This document shows, in pieces, positions 9,439 through 16,816 of a DNA stretch of 40,423 nt (its first letter is position 1; every line of letters begins with the position of its first letter). Source of the stretch: Flavobacteriales bacterium. GTDB lineage: Bacteria > Bacteroidota > Bacteroidia > Flavobacteriales_E > Vicingaceae. The DNA lies in NCBI GenBank assembly GCA_002401955.1, contig NVUQ01000027.1, positions 491-40,913 on the forward strand, in the 5' to 3' direction. The position numbers and the translations under genes were made by a program. The notes beneath the pieces were generated by a model, which saw nothing but the letters and a program-made list of their open reading frames with translations, was not told the DNA's origin and made no database searches.

Positions 9439-10317
9439 TTGAAAGGCTTTATCGCATTTATTAAGCTCATCACCTTCTCTAATCTCTTTGTTTCTATTTG
9501 TGTTGTTGCTTTTACTCACACCATTTACATCATTTATAATTTCCCTAAAAACAATCTGCTAATAGTGCTTAGTATGATTTTTTGTTTTTCGTTTTTCACC
9601 TACAACGTACAACGATTTATCAAGTTTAAGTCAACAAATAAAGACTCATCTAAACTAGGAAAACGATTACAATGGATTAGCAAACAGAAAAACCTTCTCA
9701 CCATACTTTCTATAATTTTCGGAATTATAGGTATAGGATGTTCATTTTATGTTCATTTTCTTTCTTTTGCTGTGTTAATTCCCATGGGGGTTTTATCTTT
9801 CTTTTATGTTGTTCCTATCCTCCCTTTTTATAAAAAAAGTCTAACACTAAGAGAAATACCTTACTTTAAGATTTTTATAATCGGATTCGTTTGGAGTTTG
9901 ATTATTATTGGTTTGCCAACACTAAACACTTCGCATTTTCCTTATTTTAATATTGATTATCCAATAGCTTTACTCCAAGTATTCTTGTTTACAATTGCCA
10001 TTACCTTACCTTTTGATATTAGAGATATTGAGTATGATAAAGCCAATAATCTTAAAACTATTCCTCAGCTTTTAGGAGTTAAAAACACCATCATCCTTTC
10101 TGAATTTCTTTTAATAAGTTCCATCATACTATTGTACATTTCAGACATAAAAAACCATCACTTTTACGGATTATTAACTGGCCACATCATAGCCATGATA
10201 GTAATATCATTCACTAAAAAAGAACGTGAAGAACTATTTTTTGCGGCAATAATTGAAGGGTTAATTATTGTACTTTATCTTTGTGTACTTATTTCGGAGT
10301 ATTGTTTTTCTCTCTAA
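9439..10317 (+). CDS. UbiA-like membrane prenyltransferase homologue with degraded first Asp motif
   Basis: 292 residues with about eight or nine membrane spans, starting at TTG 9439 (MKGFIAFIKLITFSNLF), 4 bp after the preceding stop. The opening AFIKLITFSNL and a DIRDIEYDKANNLKTIP loop (~194-210) match the start and the second Asp-rich motif of UbiA-family prenyltransferases. The first motif, normally NDxxDxxxD, is replaced by YNVQRFIKFK (~54-63) and has no aspartates. Family knowledge: both motifs bind the Mg-diphosphate, so ordinary prenyl transfer is doubtful. The 3' end overlaps hemJ on the other strand by 29 bp. Confidence 0.65.
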   Translation: MKGFIAFIKLITFSNLFVSICVVAFTHTIYIIYNFPKNNLLIVLSMIFCFSFFTYNVQRFIKFKSTNKDSSKLGKRLQWISKQKNLLTILSIIFGIIGIGCSFYVHFLSFAVLIPMGVLSFFYVVPILPFYKKSLTLREIPYFKIFIIGFVWSLIIIGLPTLNTSHFPYFNIDYPIALLQVFLFTIAITLPFDIRDIEYDKANNLKTIPQLLGVKNTIILSEFLLISSIILLYISDIKNHHFYGLLTGHIIAMIVISFTKKEREELFFAAIIEGLIIVLYLCVLISEYCFSL

Positions 10318-10840
10318 TCTTTTTGTAAGTTTTTATCGCCAACATTAATAAAACTCCAAAAAGAACAATTCCAACAGCTCCCCAAACCCAACTGATAGTG
10401 TTTTTTAAAACCACCAAAAACACAATGGAAAACAATAATACTGTTGCTATTTCATTAAAAACTCTCAATTTAAATGATGAAAAAGTAAGCTTATCATTTA
10501 TTAACTGAACAAACATTCTATGACACATGAAGTGATACCCGTACAAAGCGGCAACAAAAGTTAATTTAATGTGCATCCAAGGTTGGCTCAAATAATAAGT
10601 AAAATTTGTAGATAACAGCCAAGTTGCAAATACTGCTGTTAAAATTGCCGAAGGCCATGTAATTCCATACCACAATCGCTTACTCATTAGCTTGTACTGC
10701 TTTTGCAAAATGGCTTTAGCATTCTCCTCTTCTTTTGCTGCTTCTACAAAATAAATAAAGAGCCGAACAATATAAAACAAACCTGCAAACCAAGTCACTA
10801 CAAAAATGATGTGCAACGCTTTTATGTAACCAAATTCCAT
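10289..10840 (-). CDS. hemJ: protoporphyrinogen IX oxidase HemJ
   Basis: 183 residues from the ATG at 10840, with four or five membrane spans. The start MEFGYIKALHIIFVVTWFAG and the following FYIVRLFIYF match the HemJ (former UPF0093) family, including the conserved His in the first span. A second conserved block, the SQPWMHIKLTFVAALYGYH region, follows. HemJ oxidises protoporphyrinogen IX to protoporphyrin IX in the inner membrane, the step just before ferrochelatase. The frame stays open 16 codons further upstream, but that extension lacks family character. It is divergent from hemH, whose product takes the next step. Confidence 0.9.
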   Translation of the reverse strand: MEFGYIKALHIIFVVTWFAGLFYIVRLFIYFVEAAKEEENAKAILQKQYKLMSKRLWYGITWPSAILTAVFATWLLSTNFTYYLSQPWMHIKLTFVAALYGYHFMCHRMFVQLINDKLTFSSFKLRVFNEIATVLLFSIVFLVVLKNTISWVWGAVGIVLFGVLLMLAIKTYKKIREKNNTPK

Positions 10841-10952
10841 AATGCTAAAGTAATCATTTGTTATCCGAAATAGAAAAAAGACCACCACGCTTAAAGAAAA
10901 AAGATATTAGACTTTTAGAACAGTCCCAAATAGATACAACTAAGATTATTAT

Positions 10953-10960
10953 TACCTTTG
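10953..10960 (+). promoter_or_regulatory. candidate -7 promoter box for hemH
   Basis: TACCTTTG, followed by C, matches TAnnTTTG exactly but lies only 5 nt before the hemH ATG. If used, the transcript would have almost no leader. No -33 element was found at the usual distance. Confidence 0.3.
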
Positions 10961-10965
10961 CAAGC

Positions 10966-11976
10966 ATGTTAAAAAAAGGAGTTTTATTAATTAATTTAGG
11001 TACGCCAGATAGTCCTTCTAAAAAGGATGTTAGAAAATACCTAACTGAATTTTTAAACGATAAGTATGTTATTGATATAAACTGGTTGGCCAGAACATTA
11101 TTGGTTAACCTTATCATTATTCCATTCCGAACTACTAATTCAACAGCTCTTTATAAAAAACTTTGGACAGAAAAAGGCTCTCCGTTACTTTACTACAGTA
11201 AAGAAGTACAAAAAAAACTACAAGCAACACTTAAAGAATCACACAAAATACATTTGGCAATGCGCTACCAAAACCCTAGCATGGGCAAAGTAATTGCTGA
11301 AATGAAAAAAGAAAATTATGATGAAATAACTGTTATTCCTTTATATCCTCAATACGCTACTTCGAGCACAAAAACATGTATTGAAAAAGCGAAAAGTTTA
11401 TTTAATAAATGGAATAAAACTCCTGATTTAAAATTTATAGAATATTTTTATAACTCCCCCTTATTTATTGATACAATTTCGGAACAAGCCAATCAATTTA
11501 CCTTAACGGATTACGATCAAATATTGTTTAGCTATCATGGTTTACCTATTAGACAACTGCATAAAATCCACCCTGGAAAAACTTGCGAGGAACTAAATTG
11601 TAAAACTGAAATTAACGAACACAACCAATATTGTTATCAAGCTCAATGCTATGAAACTACTCGTTTAATTGCAAAAAAGCTAAATTTACAAGAGACTGAT
11701 TATTCTGTTGGTTTTCAATCTCGGTTAGATGATAAATGGGTAAAGCCTTATTCAGATCAATTGGTAGAACAATTTGGAAAGGAAGGAAAGAAAAACCTTA
11801 TCGTTTTTAGTCCTGCTTTTGTTGCCGATTGTTTAGAGACTACCATAGAAATTAGTGACGAATACCAAGAAATATTTACCGAAAATGGTGGTGATAAATT
11901 ACAATTAGTTCCAAGTTTAAATAGCCATCCTAAATGGATTGCAACATTAAAAGAAATCATCTTAACCAATGAATAA
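10966..11976 (+). CDS. hemH: ferrochelatase
   Basis: 336 residues from ATG 10966 (MLKKGVLLINLGTPDSP), the normal N-terminus of the family; an upstream in-frame TTG at 10858 would add 36 unrelated residues. It inserts Fe2+ into protoporphyrin IX. Visible: the catalytic His in SYHGLP (H191) and the conserved Glu in DCLETTIEI (E291), plus the VGFQSRL segment. Four cysteines (C207, C212, C223, C228) lie in a spaced cluster after the His motif; internal Cys clusters binding [2Fe-2S] are known in some bacterial ferrochelatases, so one is possible here. Its stop overlaps the next start (TAATG). Confidence 0.96.
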   Translation: MLKKGVLLINLGTPDSPSKKDVRKYLTEFLNDKYVIDINWLARTLLVNLIIIPFRTTNSTALYKKLWTEKGSPLLYYSKEVQKKLQATLKESHKIHLAMRYQNPSMGKVIAEMKKENYDEITVIPLYPQYATSSTKTCIEKAKSLFNKWNKTPDLKFIEYFYNSPLFIDTISEQANQFTLTDYDQILFSYHGLPIRQLHKIHPGKTCEELNCKTEINEHNQYCYQAQCYETTRLIAKKLNLQETDYSVGFQSRLDDKWVKPYSDQLVEQFGKEGKKNLIVFSPAFVADCLETTIEISDEYQEIFTENGGDKLQLVPSLNSHPKWIATLKEIILTNE

Positions 11977-12740
11977 TGTTTTTTATTCTTTCTAAAATCC
12001 TACTTTTTATAATTAACCCACTAGTTTGGATTTTAACACTATTGGTTTGGGGAATACTCGCAAAAAAACCTCTCCGTAAAAAAAGATTATTATGGATTAC
12101 AGTTGTTGTTTTTTACTTTTTTTCTAATCCTTTTATTGTTGATGAATTTGTAAGACTTTATGAGGAACGAAACCAAACCTACTCCGAATTAACAAACAGC
12201 TATGATGTTGCCATAGTTCTGGGTGGATTTTCTAGCTATGACACTCAACAAGAAATGGTTTCATTTCATACCGCTACAGACAGATTAATGGCAGGAATAA
12301 AGCTTTACAAAATCGGGAAAGCAAAAAAAATAATGATTGTTAGCGGTTCTGGCAGCATTCTAAAACCGGATGAAAAAGAAGCTTTATTTATTGAAAAATA
12401 CTTATTAGAGATTGGTATTCCCTCAGAAGACCTGATTATAGAATCTGAATCTAAAAATACTCGAGAAAATGCTATAAATACTACAGAAATATTAAATGAA
12501 TCACATCCTAAGGGGAAGTTTCTTTTAGTCACTTCTGCTACCCACATGCCAAGAGCTAAAAGGTGCTATCAAAAAGCAGGGCTAACTGTTACTCCTTTTA
12601 GTGTTGATCAACAATCTGGACCTAGAAAATATGATCCTGAACATCTATTCGTACCAAACGTTGAAAGTTTTAAATCTTGGAATCACCTAATCAAAGAATG
12701 GACAGGTTTTATTACTTATAAACTTTTAGGGTATATATGA
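11976..12740 (+). CDS. YdcF/ElyC/SanA-family (DUF218) envelope protein
   Basis: 254 residues. Two N-terminal membrane spans (~4-24 and 34-52) are followed by a DUF218 domain: YDVAIVLGGFSSYD (~73-86), RLMAGIKLYKIGKAKKIMIVSG (~100-121), a SKNTRENA motif (~160-167) and LLVTSATHMPRAKRCY (~184-199). Family members (ElyC, SanA, YdcF) act in the cell envelope, some linked to peptidoglycan or polysaccharide synthesis, but the reaction is not established. The start overlaps the hemH stop by one base, so translation is probably coupled. Confidence 0.85.
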   Translation: MFFILSKILLFIINPLVWILTLLVWGILAKKPLRKKRLLWITVVVFYFFSNPFIVDEFVRLYEERNQTYSELTNSYDVAIVLGGFSSYDTQQEMVSFHTATDRLMAGIKLYKIGKAKKIMIVSGSGSILKPDEKEALFIEKYLLEIGIPSEDLIIESESKNTRENAINTTEILNESHPKGKFLLVTSATHMPRAKRCYQKAGLTVTPFSVDQQSGPRKYDPEHLFVPNVESFKSWNHLIKEWTGFITYKLLGYI

Positions 12741-12751
12741 AATGAATTAAT

Positions 12752-14194
12752 TTGTCAAATAACAATAAAATAAAAGTGATTAAAATTCTAAACCATAATT
12801 TAAGTGACATTCGTTTTTGGATTATTTTATTCTTTGCGATTAGATTGATTGGCATTACTAATCCTCCACTAGAAGTTTCACATAACTGGCGGCAAACTAC
12901 GGTAACAATGGTTGCTCGTAACTTTTTAGAAATTGATAATAACATTCTTTATCCAAGAGTAGATTTTGCTGGAGAAAAAACAGGGATTACAGGAATGGAA
13001 TTCCCTATTTTTAACTATTTCATTTATCTACTCTCTAAAGTTTTTGGCTACGCACACTGGTATGGAAGACTCATCAACTTATTCTTTTCTAGCTTTGGTT
13101 TATGGTTCTTTTTTAAACTAATCAAAAAATATTTTAAACCCAAAATAGCTTTTAATGCTACTCTCATTTTATTATTCTCTATTTGGTTTTCTTTTTCAAG
13201 AAAAATAATGCCAGATACTTTTTCGATGTCTTTTATAATTGCCAGTATCTATTTTGGTAGTAATTATTTAGAGAAAAAAGGACCCTTAAATCAATACTTT
13301 TCTATATTTCTCTATGTACTATTGTTAACTATAGGAACATTATCAAAACTCCCCTCAGCCTACATTTTAATCGTGTTTGTTATCTTTTTTATACACAAAG
13401 AAATCGATTTTAAACGTAAAATATTTTTCTCACTAGCATCAATCATAGCTCTTACCCCTTCTGTTGTGTGGTATTTTTATTGGTTTCCTTTTTTAGTTAA
13501 CTCTTATGAGTTTTGGCATTTTTCTATGGGACGAAGTTTAAGCCAAGGGGCTAGTGAAATTATTAAATATTTTCCGTTAGCATTAAACCGTTTCTACAAT
13601 AATGCCATAAAATATATTGGCTTTATCATCTTTATTATTGGATTATTATATAGTATTAAAAACAAGGAAAAGGTCTTAATCTCTATTCTTGGCTTGGGCT
13701 TTTTTGCTTATGCTATTATCATTCTAAAAGCAGGATACATTTTTACAAACCACAACTATTACATCATTCCTTTTGTTCCTGTTATGGCATTAGTAGCAAG
13801 TTATGGACTCTCACAAATCAAACAAAAAAAAATTGCTTTAGCCCTCATAATTCTAATTGGTACAGAAGGAGTCTTAAATCAACAACATGATTTTATAGTA
13901 CATGATAAAGCAATGGCTTTAACAGAATTAGAAAATGCTTTAGATAAAATATCGGAGCGAAAAGATTTGATTCTTATTAATAGTGATGAGTGTCCTACCC
14001 CTATGTATTTTTCTCATCATAAAGGATGGGTTTTAGGTAATGAAAAAATTACTGACAAAAATCAAATTCAAACACTTAAAGAAAAAGGGTTGAAATTTAT
14101 CGTGATTTTAAAACGAAAGTTCGGAACTGAAATTACCTTAGATTATCCTATTGCTTTTAACAATGATGACTTCCGAATTTACCAACTTAATTAG
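12752..14194 (+). CDS. GT39-like integral membrane glycosyltransferase
   Basis: 480 residues starting at TTG 12752, 11 bp after the preceding gene. About ten membrane spans are seen. Right after the first span comes a periplasmic loop with SHNWRQTTVTMVARNF and the acidic context typical of the GT39/ArnT/PMT superfamily (GT-C fold), followed by the PRVDFAGEKTGITGMEFP loop. The C-terminal ~80 residues are a soluble periplasmic tail. The family transfers sugars from polyprenyl-phosphate carriers on the outer face of the inner membrane. The acceptor is unknown. Its 3' end overlaps the convergent GH16 gene by 8 bp. Confidence 0.7.
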   Translation: MSNNNKIKVIKILNHNLSDIRFWIILFFAIRLIGITNPPLEVSHNWRQTTVTMVARNFLEIDNNILYPRVDFAGEKTGITGMEFPIFNYFIYLLSKVFGYAHWYGRLINLFFSSFGLWFFFKLIKKYFKPKIAFNATLILLFSIWFSFSRKIMPDTFSMSFIIASIYFGSNYLEKKGPLNQYFSIFLYVLLLTIGTLSKLPSAYILIVFVIFFIHKEIDFKRKIFFSLASIIALTPSVVWYFYWFPFLVNSYEFWHFSMGRSLSQGASEIIKYFPLALNRFYNNAIKYIGFIIFIIGLLYSIKNKEKVLISILGLGFFAYAIIILKAGYIFTNHNYYIIPFVPVMALVASYGLSQIKQKKIALALIILIGTEGVLNQQHDFIVHDKAMALTELENALDKISERKDLILINSDECPTPMYFSHHKGWVLGNEKITDKNQIQTLKEKGLKFIVILKRKFGTEITLDYPIAFNNDDFRIYQLN

Positions 14195-14948
14195 TTTGCT
14201 TTTTCTTATAAACCCTAACGTAATCTATCTCATAATAGTTAGGAAAAACACCTTCACTTAAATTCATTTCATTATCATCACTTAGCTGGCTATTGATAAT
14301 CATGTGCATTTTATATGTAAAATATTTAACCCCTTTTCGAGATGTCTTAATTTTTTTATTGTCGTAAAACCATCTAATTTTTCTTTTAGACCACTCTATA
14401 GCATAGATATGAAAATCTTCAGCACCATCAGTCTTTGTATTGTAACGTTTTGGTTGCATTCGTTTTTTCTTATTCTTAGTTAACCAATGTTGGTTCGTTT
14501 TAATAATATTTCTTTCGTTGGTATAAATTTCATAAATATCAATTTCTGGCGGCCACATTTCAGTAGAAACCAACCAAAATGCTGGGAGCAACCCTATACT
14601 ATTCGGTAGTTTAGAGCGAATTTCAAAGTAACCATATTGCTGCTTAAAAGATTTATTACAATCAATCAGTCCAGAGGTATAATCCATCCCATTCTTAGCT
14701 TTCTTTTTTTCTGCTACGATAATTAAACTAGAATCAGAAAATTGAAATTGATCAGTTCCATAATAATTTAAACCCCCTTCATTAAACCTACCTCCCCAAT
14801 AATAATTGCTTTGCCATTTAGTATAATCTAATTCATGAGCATTAAACTCATCATTAAATGTTAACTCCCAACCTTCTTTTTCTATTGGATTTTGAGCCTT
14901 AAGAATTGTAATAAAAAGTATTGATATTAGTAGTAATAACAGTTTCAT
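14187..14948 (-). CDS. glycoside hydrolase family 16 protein
   Basis: 253 residues with a signal peptide (MKLLLLLISILFITILKA). The GH16 beta-jelly-roll is visible: WELTFNDEFNAHELDYTKW near the start, the catalytic signature EIDIYE at ~140 with both glutamates and the central Asp intact, and HIYAIEWSKRKIRWFYDNKKI with the conserved Trp. GH16 enzymes hydrolyse beta-1,3/1,4-glucans, agarose, carrageenan or related polymers; specificity cannot be read. No carbohydrate-binding module or T9SS tail is present, so it is probably periplasmic. It lies 4 bp after maf in the ubiA-maf-GH16 cluster. Confidence 0.88.
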   Translation of the reverse strand: MKLLLLLISILFITILKAQNPIEKEGWELTFNDEFNAHELDYTKWQSNYYWGGRFNEGGLNYYGTDQFQFSDSSLIIVAEKKKAKNGMDYTSGLIDCNKSFKQQYGYFEIRSKLPNSIGLLPAFWLVSTEMWPPEIDIYEIYTNERNIIKTNQHWLTKNKKKRMQPKRYNTKTDGAEDFHIYAIEWSKRKIRWFYDNKKIKTSRKGVKYFTYKMHMIINSQLSDDNEMNLSEGVFPNYYEIDYVRVYKKKQTN

Positions 14949-14952
14949 AAAA

Positions 14953-15531
14953 TTAGAATTGAATTAGCTCATCATAAACTCTTTTTACTGGCAAACCCAT
15001 CACATTAAAATAAGAACCAATTATTTTTTCGATACCAACATAACCAATCCATTCTTGAATTCCATAACTACCCGCCTTATCAAATGGTTTATATTTATCA
15101 ATATAATATTCAATTTCTTTTGAACTTAACTCCTTAAAATAAACTTCAGTTACTTCATAAAATGTATGTTGTTTTTCTTTGGAAAGTAAAGTTACTGCTG
15201 TAATTACTTCATGTTTATTTCCAGATAATTTCCCTAACATTTTAATAGCATCTTCTCTATCGATTGGCTTGCCAATAATTTCATCACCCAAACAAACTAT
15301 AGTATCAGAAGTAATTACTAAATCTTTTGTATTTAAACCTTCTACAAAAGCACTTGCTTTTAACTCGCTTAAAAAAACAGCTACTTGCTCGCGTTGTAGT
15401 TCAGGTGGGTAAATTTCTTCTATCTCTTTGGTTCTAATTTCAAAATCAAAACCCAACTCTTTTAAAAGATTTTGTCGTCTTGGCGATTTTGAAGCCAAGA
15501 TAAGGTTCCAAGAAATAATGTTAAAAGCCAT
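14953..15531 (-). CDS. maf: Maf-family nucleoside triphosphate pyrophosphatase
   Basis: 192 residues. The N-terminal LASKSPRRQNLLKELGF (~12-28) and TSDTIVCLGDEIIGKP (~70-85) motifs and the GSYGIQEW segment define the Maf/HAM1-like fold, which hydrolyses non-canonical or modified nucleotides such as dTTP/UTP/m5-derivatives to monophosphates. It is cytoplasmic. Its ATG overlaps the ubiA stop (TAATG), so the two are translationally coupled. Confidence 0.95.
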   Translation of the reverse strand: MAFNIISWNLILASKSPRRQNLLKELGFDFEIRTKEIEEIYPPELQREQVAVFLSELKASAFVEGLNTKDLVITSDTIVCLGDEIIGKPIDREDAIKMLGKLSGNKHEVITAVTLLSKEKQHTFYEVTEVYFKELSSKEIEYYIDKYKPFDKAGSYGIQEWIGYVGIEKIIGSYFNVMGLPVKRVYDELIQF

Positions 15532-16565
15532 TAAAAATGAATAGTAGAATAATAAAAGAATGCAGTATATAAGATTCCCATTAACATAATTAATTTCATA
15601 TTCATACTCAATTTAGCATAATCTGCTTTTTCTTGAGCAGCTTGTAGTTTTACAATTACATAAATTAATGGCAGTTGTATTGTAAATAAAAAATACATAA
15701 ATGAAGCCATATCTTTTCCTTGTAGTTGAAAATATTGCAAATACCCAACTAAAGCAAGCATCACAAGTGCAACTCCTTGGGCAGCTATTTTTGCTTTTAC
15801 TTTTCCATGAACAACAGCTAATGTATTGCTAAAATATTTTTTATCTCCTTCATAATCTTCTATGTCTTTTATTATTTCCCTTATCATTGTGCTAACAAAA
15901 GCAAAAAGTGAAAAACCCAATACCCAATACATTACGTTGCTAAGAATTTCAATTAATAAATATTCTACTTCCTCAAAAGGTGTGTATTGTTCCAACCTAA
16001 ATAACAGCGTATTTACAGTATCATCAGAAAAAGCATGTTGTAAAATCAACTCATATAAACCGGCAACAAAAGGAACCATTGCAGCTAATAACGCAACAAC
16101 AACATTTCCTACAATTACTTGTTTTTTAAACATGGTAGAATAATACCACAATGCTCCCGCACAAAACAATTGAATAAAAATAAGTTTCCAATTACCCAAG
16201 GTATAGGCTAGATATCCTCCTATTAATATTGCTATCGTATTGATAACAACATGAGATCCCATAGCCATTCTTCGTTTAATGTATTTTCCTACAATAATTT
16301 TATCTGGTCGGTTTACACGGTCAACTTTTACATCAAAATAATCGTTAATAATATAACCTGCTGCTGCAATCATTACAGTAGATAAGCTCAGTAAAAAGAA
16401 ATCTAAATTGGTCATTTTTAAACCAACACCATCAATATCCTGACCTCCAGAAAACGTATAAATAATAGGGTAAATAACTCCGAAACGTATTGCATACTGC
16501 GTTAAAGCAATAATGAGTAAATTCGGTAAACGAATTAATTTTATAAATGCGATTATCGGGTTCAT
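15531..16565 (-). CDS. UbiA-family prenyltransferase
   Basis: 344 residues from ATG 16565 (MNPIIAFIKLIRLPNLLIIALTQY), which matches the usual start in relatives; an upstream TTG at 16577 is a less likely alternative. About nine membrane spans. Both Asp-rich motifs are intact: NDYFDVKVDRVNRPDK (~82-97) and DIEDYEGDKKYFSNT (~234-248). The protein transfers a prenyl chain inside the membrane. Close homologues in Bacteroidota are often labelled geranylgeranylglycerol-phosphate geranylgeranyltransferase, but the acceptor (quinone precursor, heme or lipid) is not shown by sequence. First gene of ubiA-maf-GH16. Confidence 0.88.
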   Translation of the reverse strand: MNPIIAFIKLIRLPNLLIIALTQYAIRFGVIYPIIYTFSGGQDIDGVGLKMTNLDFFLLSLSTVMIAAAGYIINDYFDVKVDRVNRPDKIIVGKYIKRRMAMGSHVVINTIAILIGGYLAYTLGNWKLIFIQLFCAGALWYYSTMFKKQVIVGNVVVALLAAMVPFVAGLYELILQHAFSDDTVNTLLFRLEQYTPFEEVEYLLIEILSNVMYWVLGFSLFAFVSTMIREIIKDIEDYEGDKKYFSNTLAVVHGKVKAKIAAQGVALVMLALVGYLQYFQLQGKDMASFMYFLFTIQLPLIYVIVKLQAAQEKADYAKLSMNMKLIMLMGILYTAFFYYSTIHF

Positions 16566-16657
16566 TCCTTTTCTCAATTCACGTAAAAATAGAATTTATC
16601 GTTTTAATTGACTAATGATTATTGATTATTTTATCAGACCTCTTATGTATTTGAAAT

Positions 16658-16766
16658 TGTCAGTTCGAATAGAATTCTGAAAAGATTTTTATATCGAGAA
16701 CCCAATTTCAGTTCAAAAAGTGATTCTCGACACTATTCGCTTCTCAGCGAATCACTCGAATTGACA
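16658..16766. repeat. nested palindromic intergenic element
   Basis: The outer arms TGTCAGTTCGA (16658-16668) and TCGAATTGACA (16756-16766) are inverted with one mismatch. Inside lie ATCGAGAA and TTCTCGAC as a second inverted pair, and a short hairpin ATTCGCT-TCTC-AGCGAAT. It occupies the divergent ubiA-recQ spacer (16566-16816). The layout resembles the dispersed palindromes common in Bacteroidota spacers. Confidence 0.6.
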
Positions 16767-16781
16767 CTTTTTCCATTAAAA

Positions 16782-16816
16782 ACTTTTACCTTTAAACTTT
16801 AAACTCAGACCTAAAG
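16782..16816 (+). repeat. five 7-bp units directly before recQ
   Basis: ACTTTTA, CCTTTAA, ACTTTAA, ACTCAGA and CCTAAAG follow one another and end exactly at the TTG start of recQ. They resemble the pyrimidine-rich half of the heptad spacer at atpD-atpC. Confidence 0.45.

Noticed and set aside
11976-14194. Heme-linked function for the YdcF and GT39-like genes
   Set aside because: Coupling to hemH is positional only; both families belong to envelope polysaccharide processes, so no heme role is claimed.
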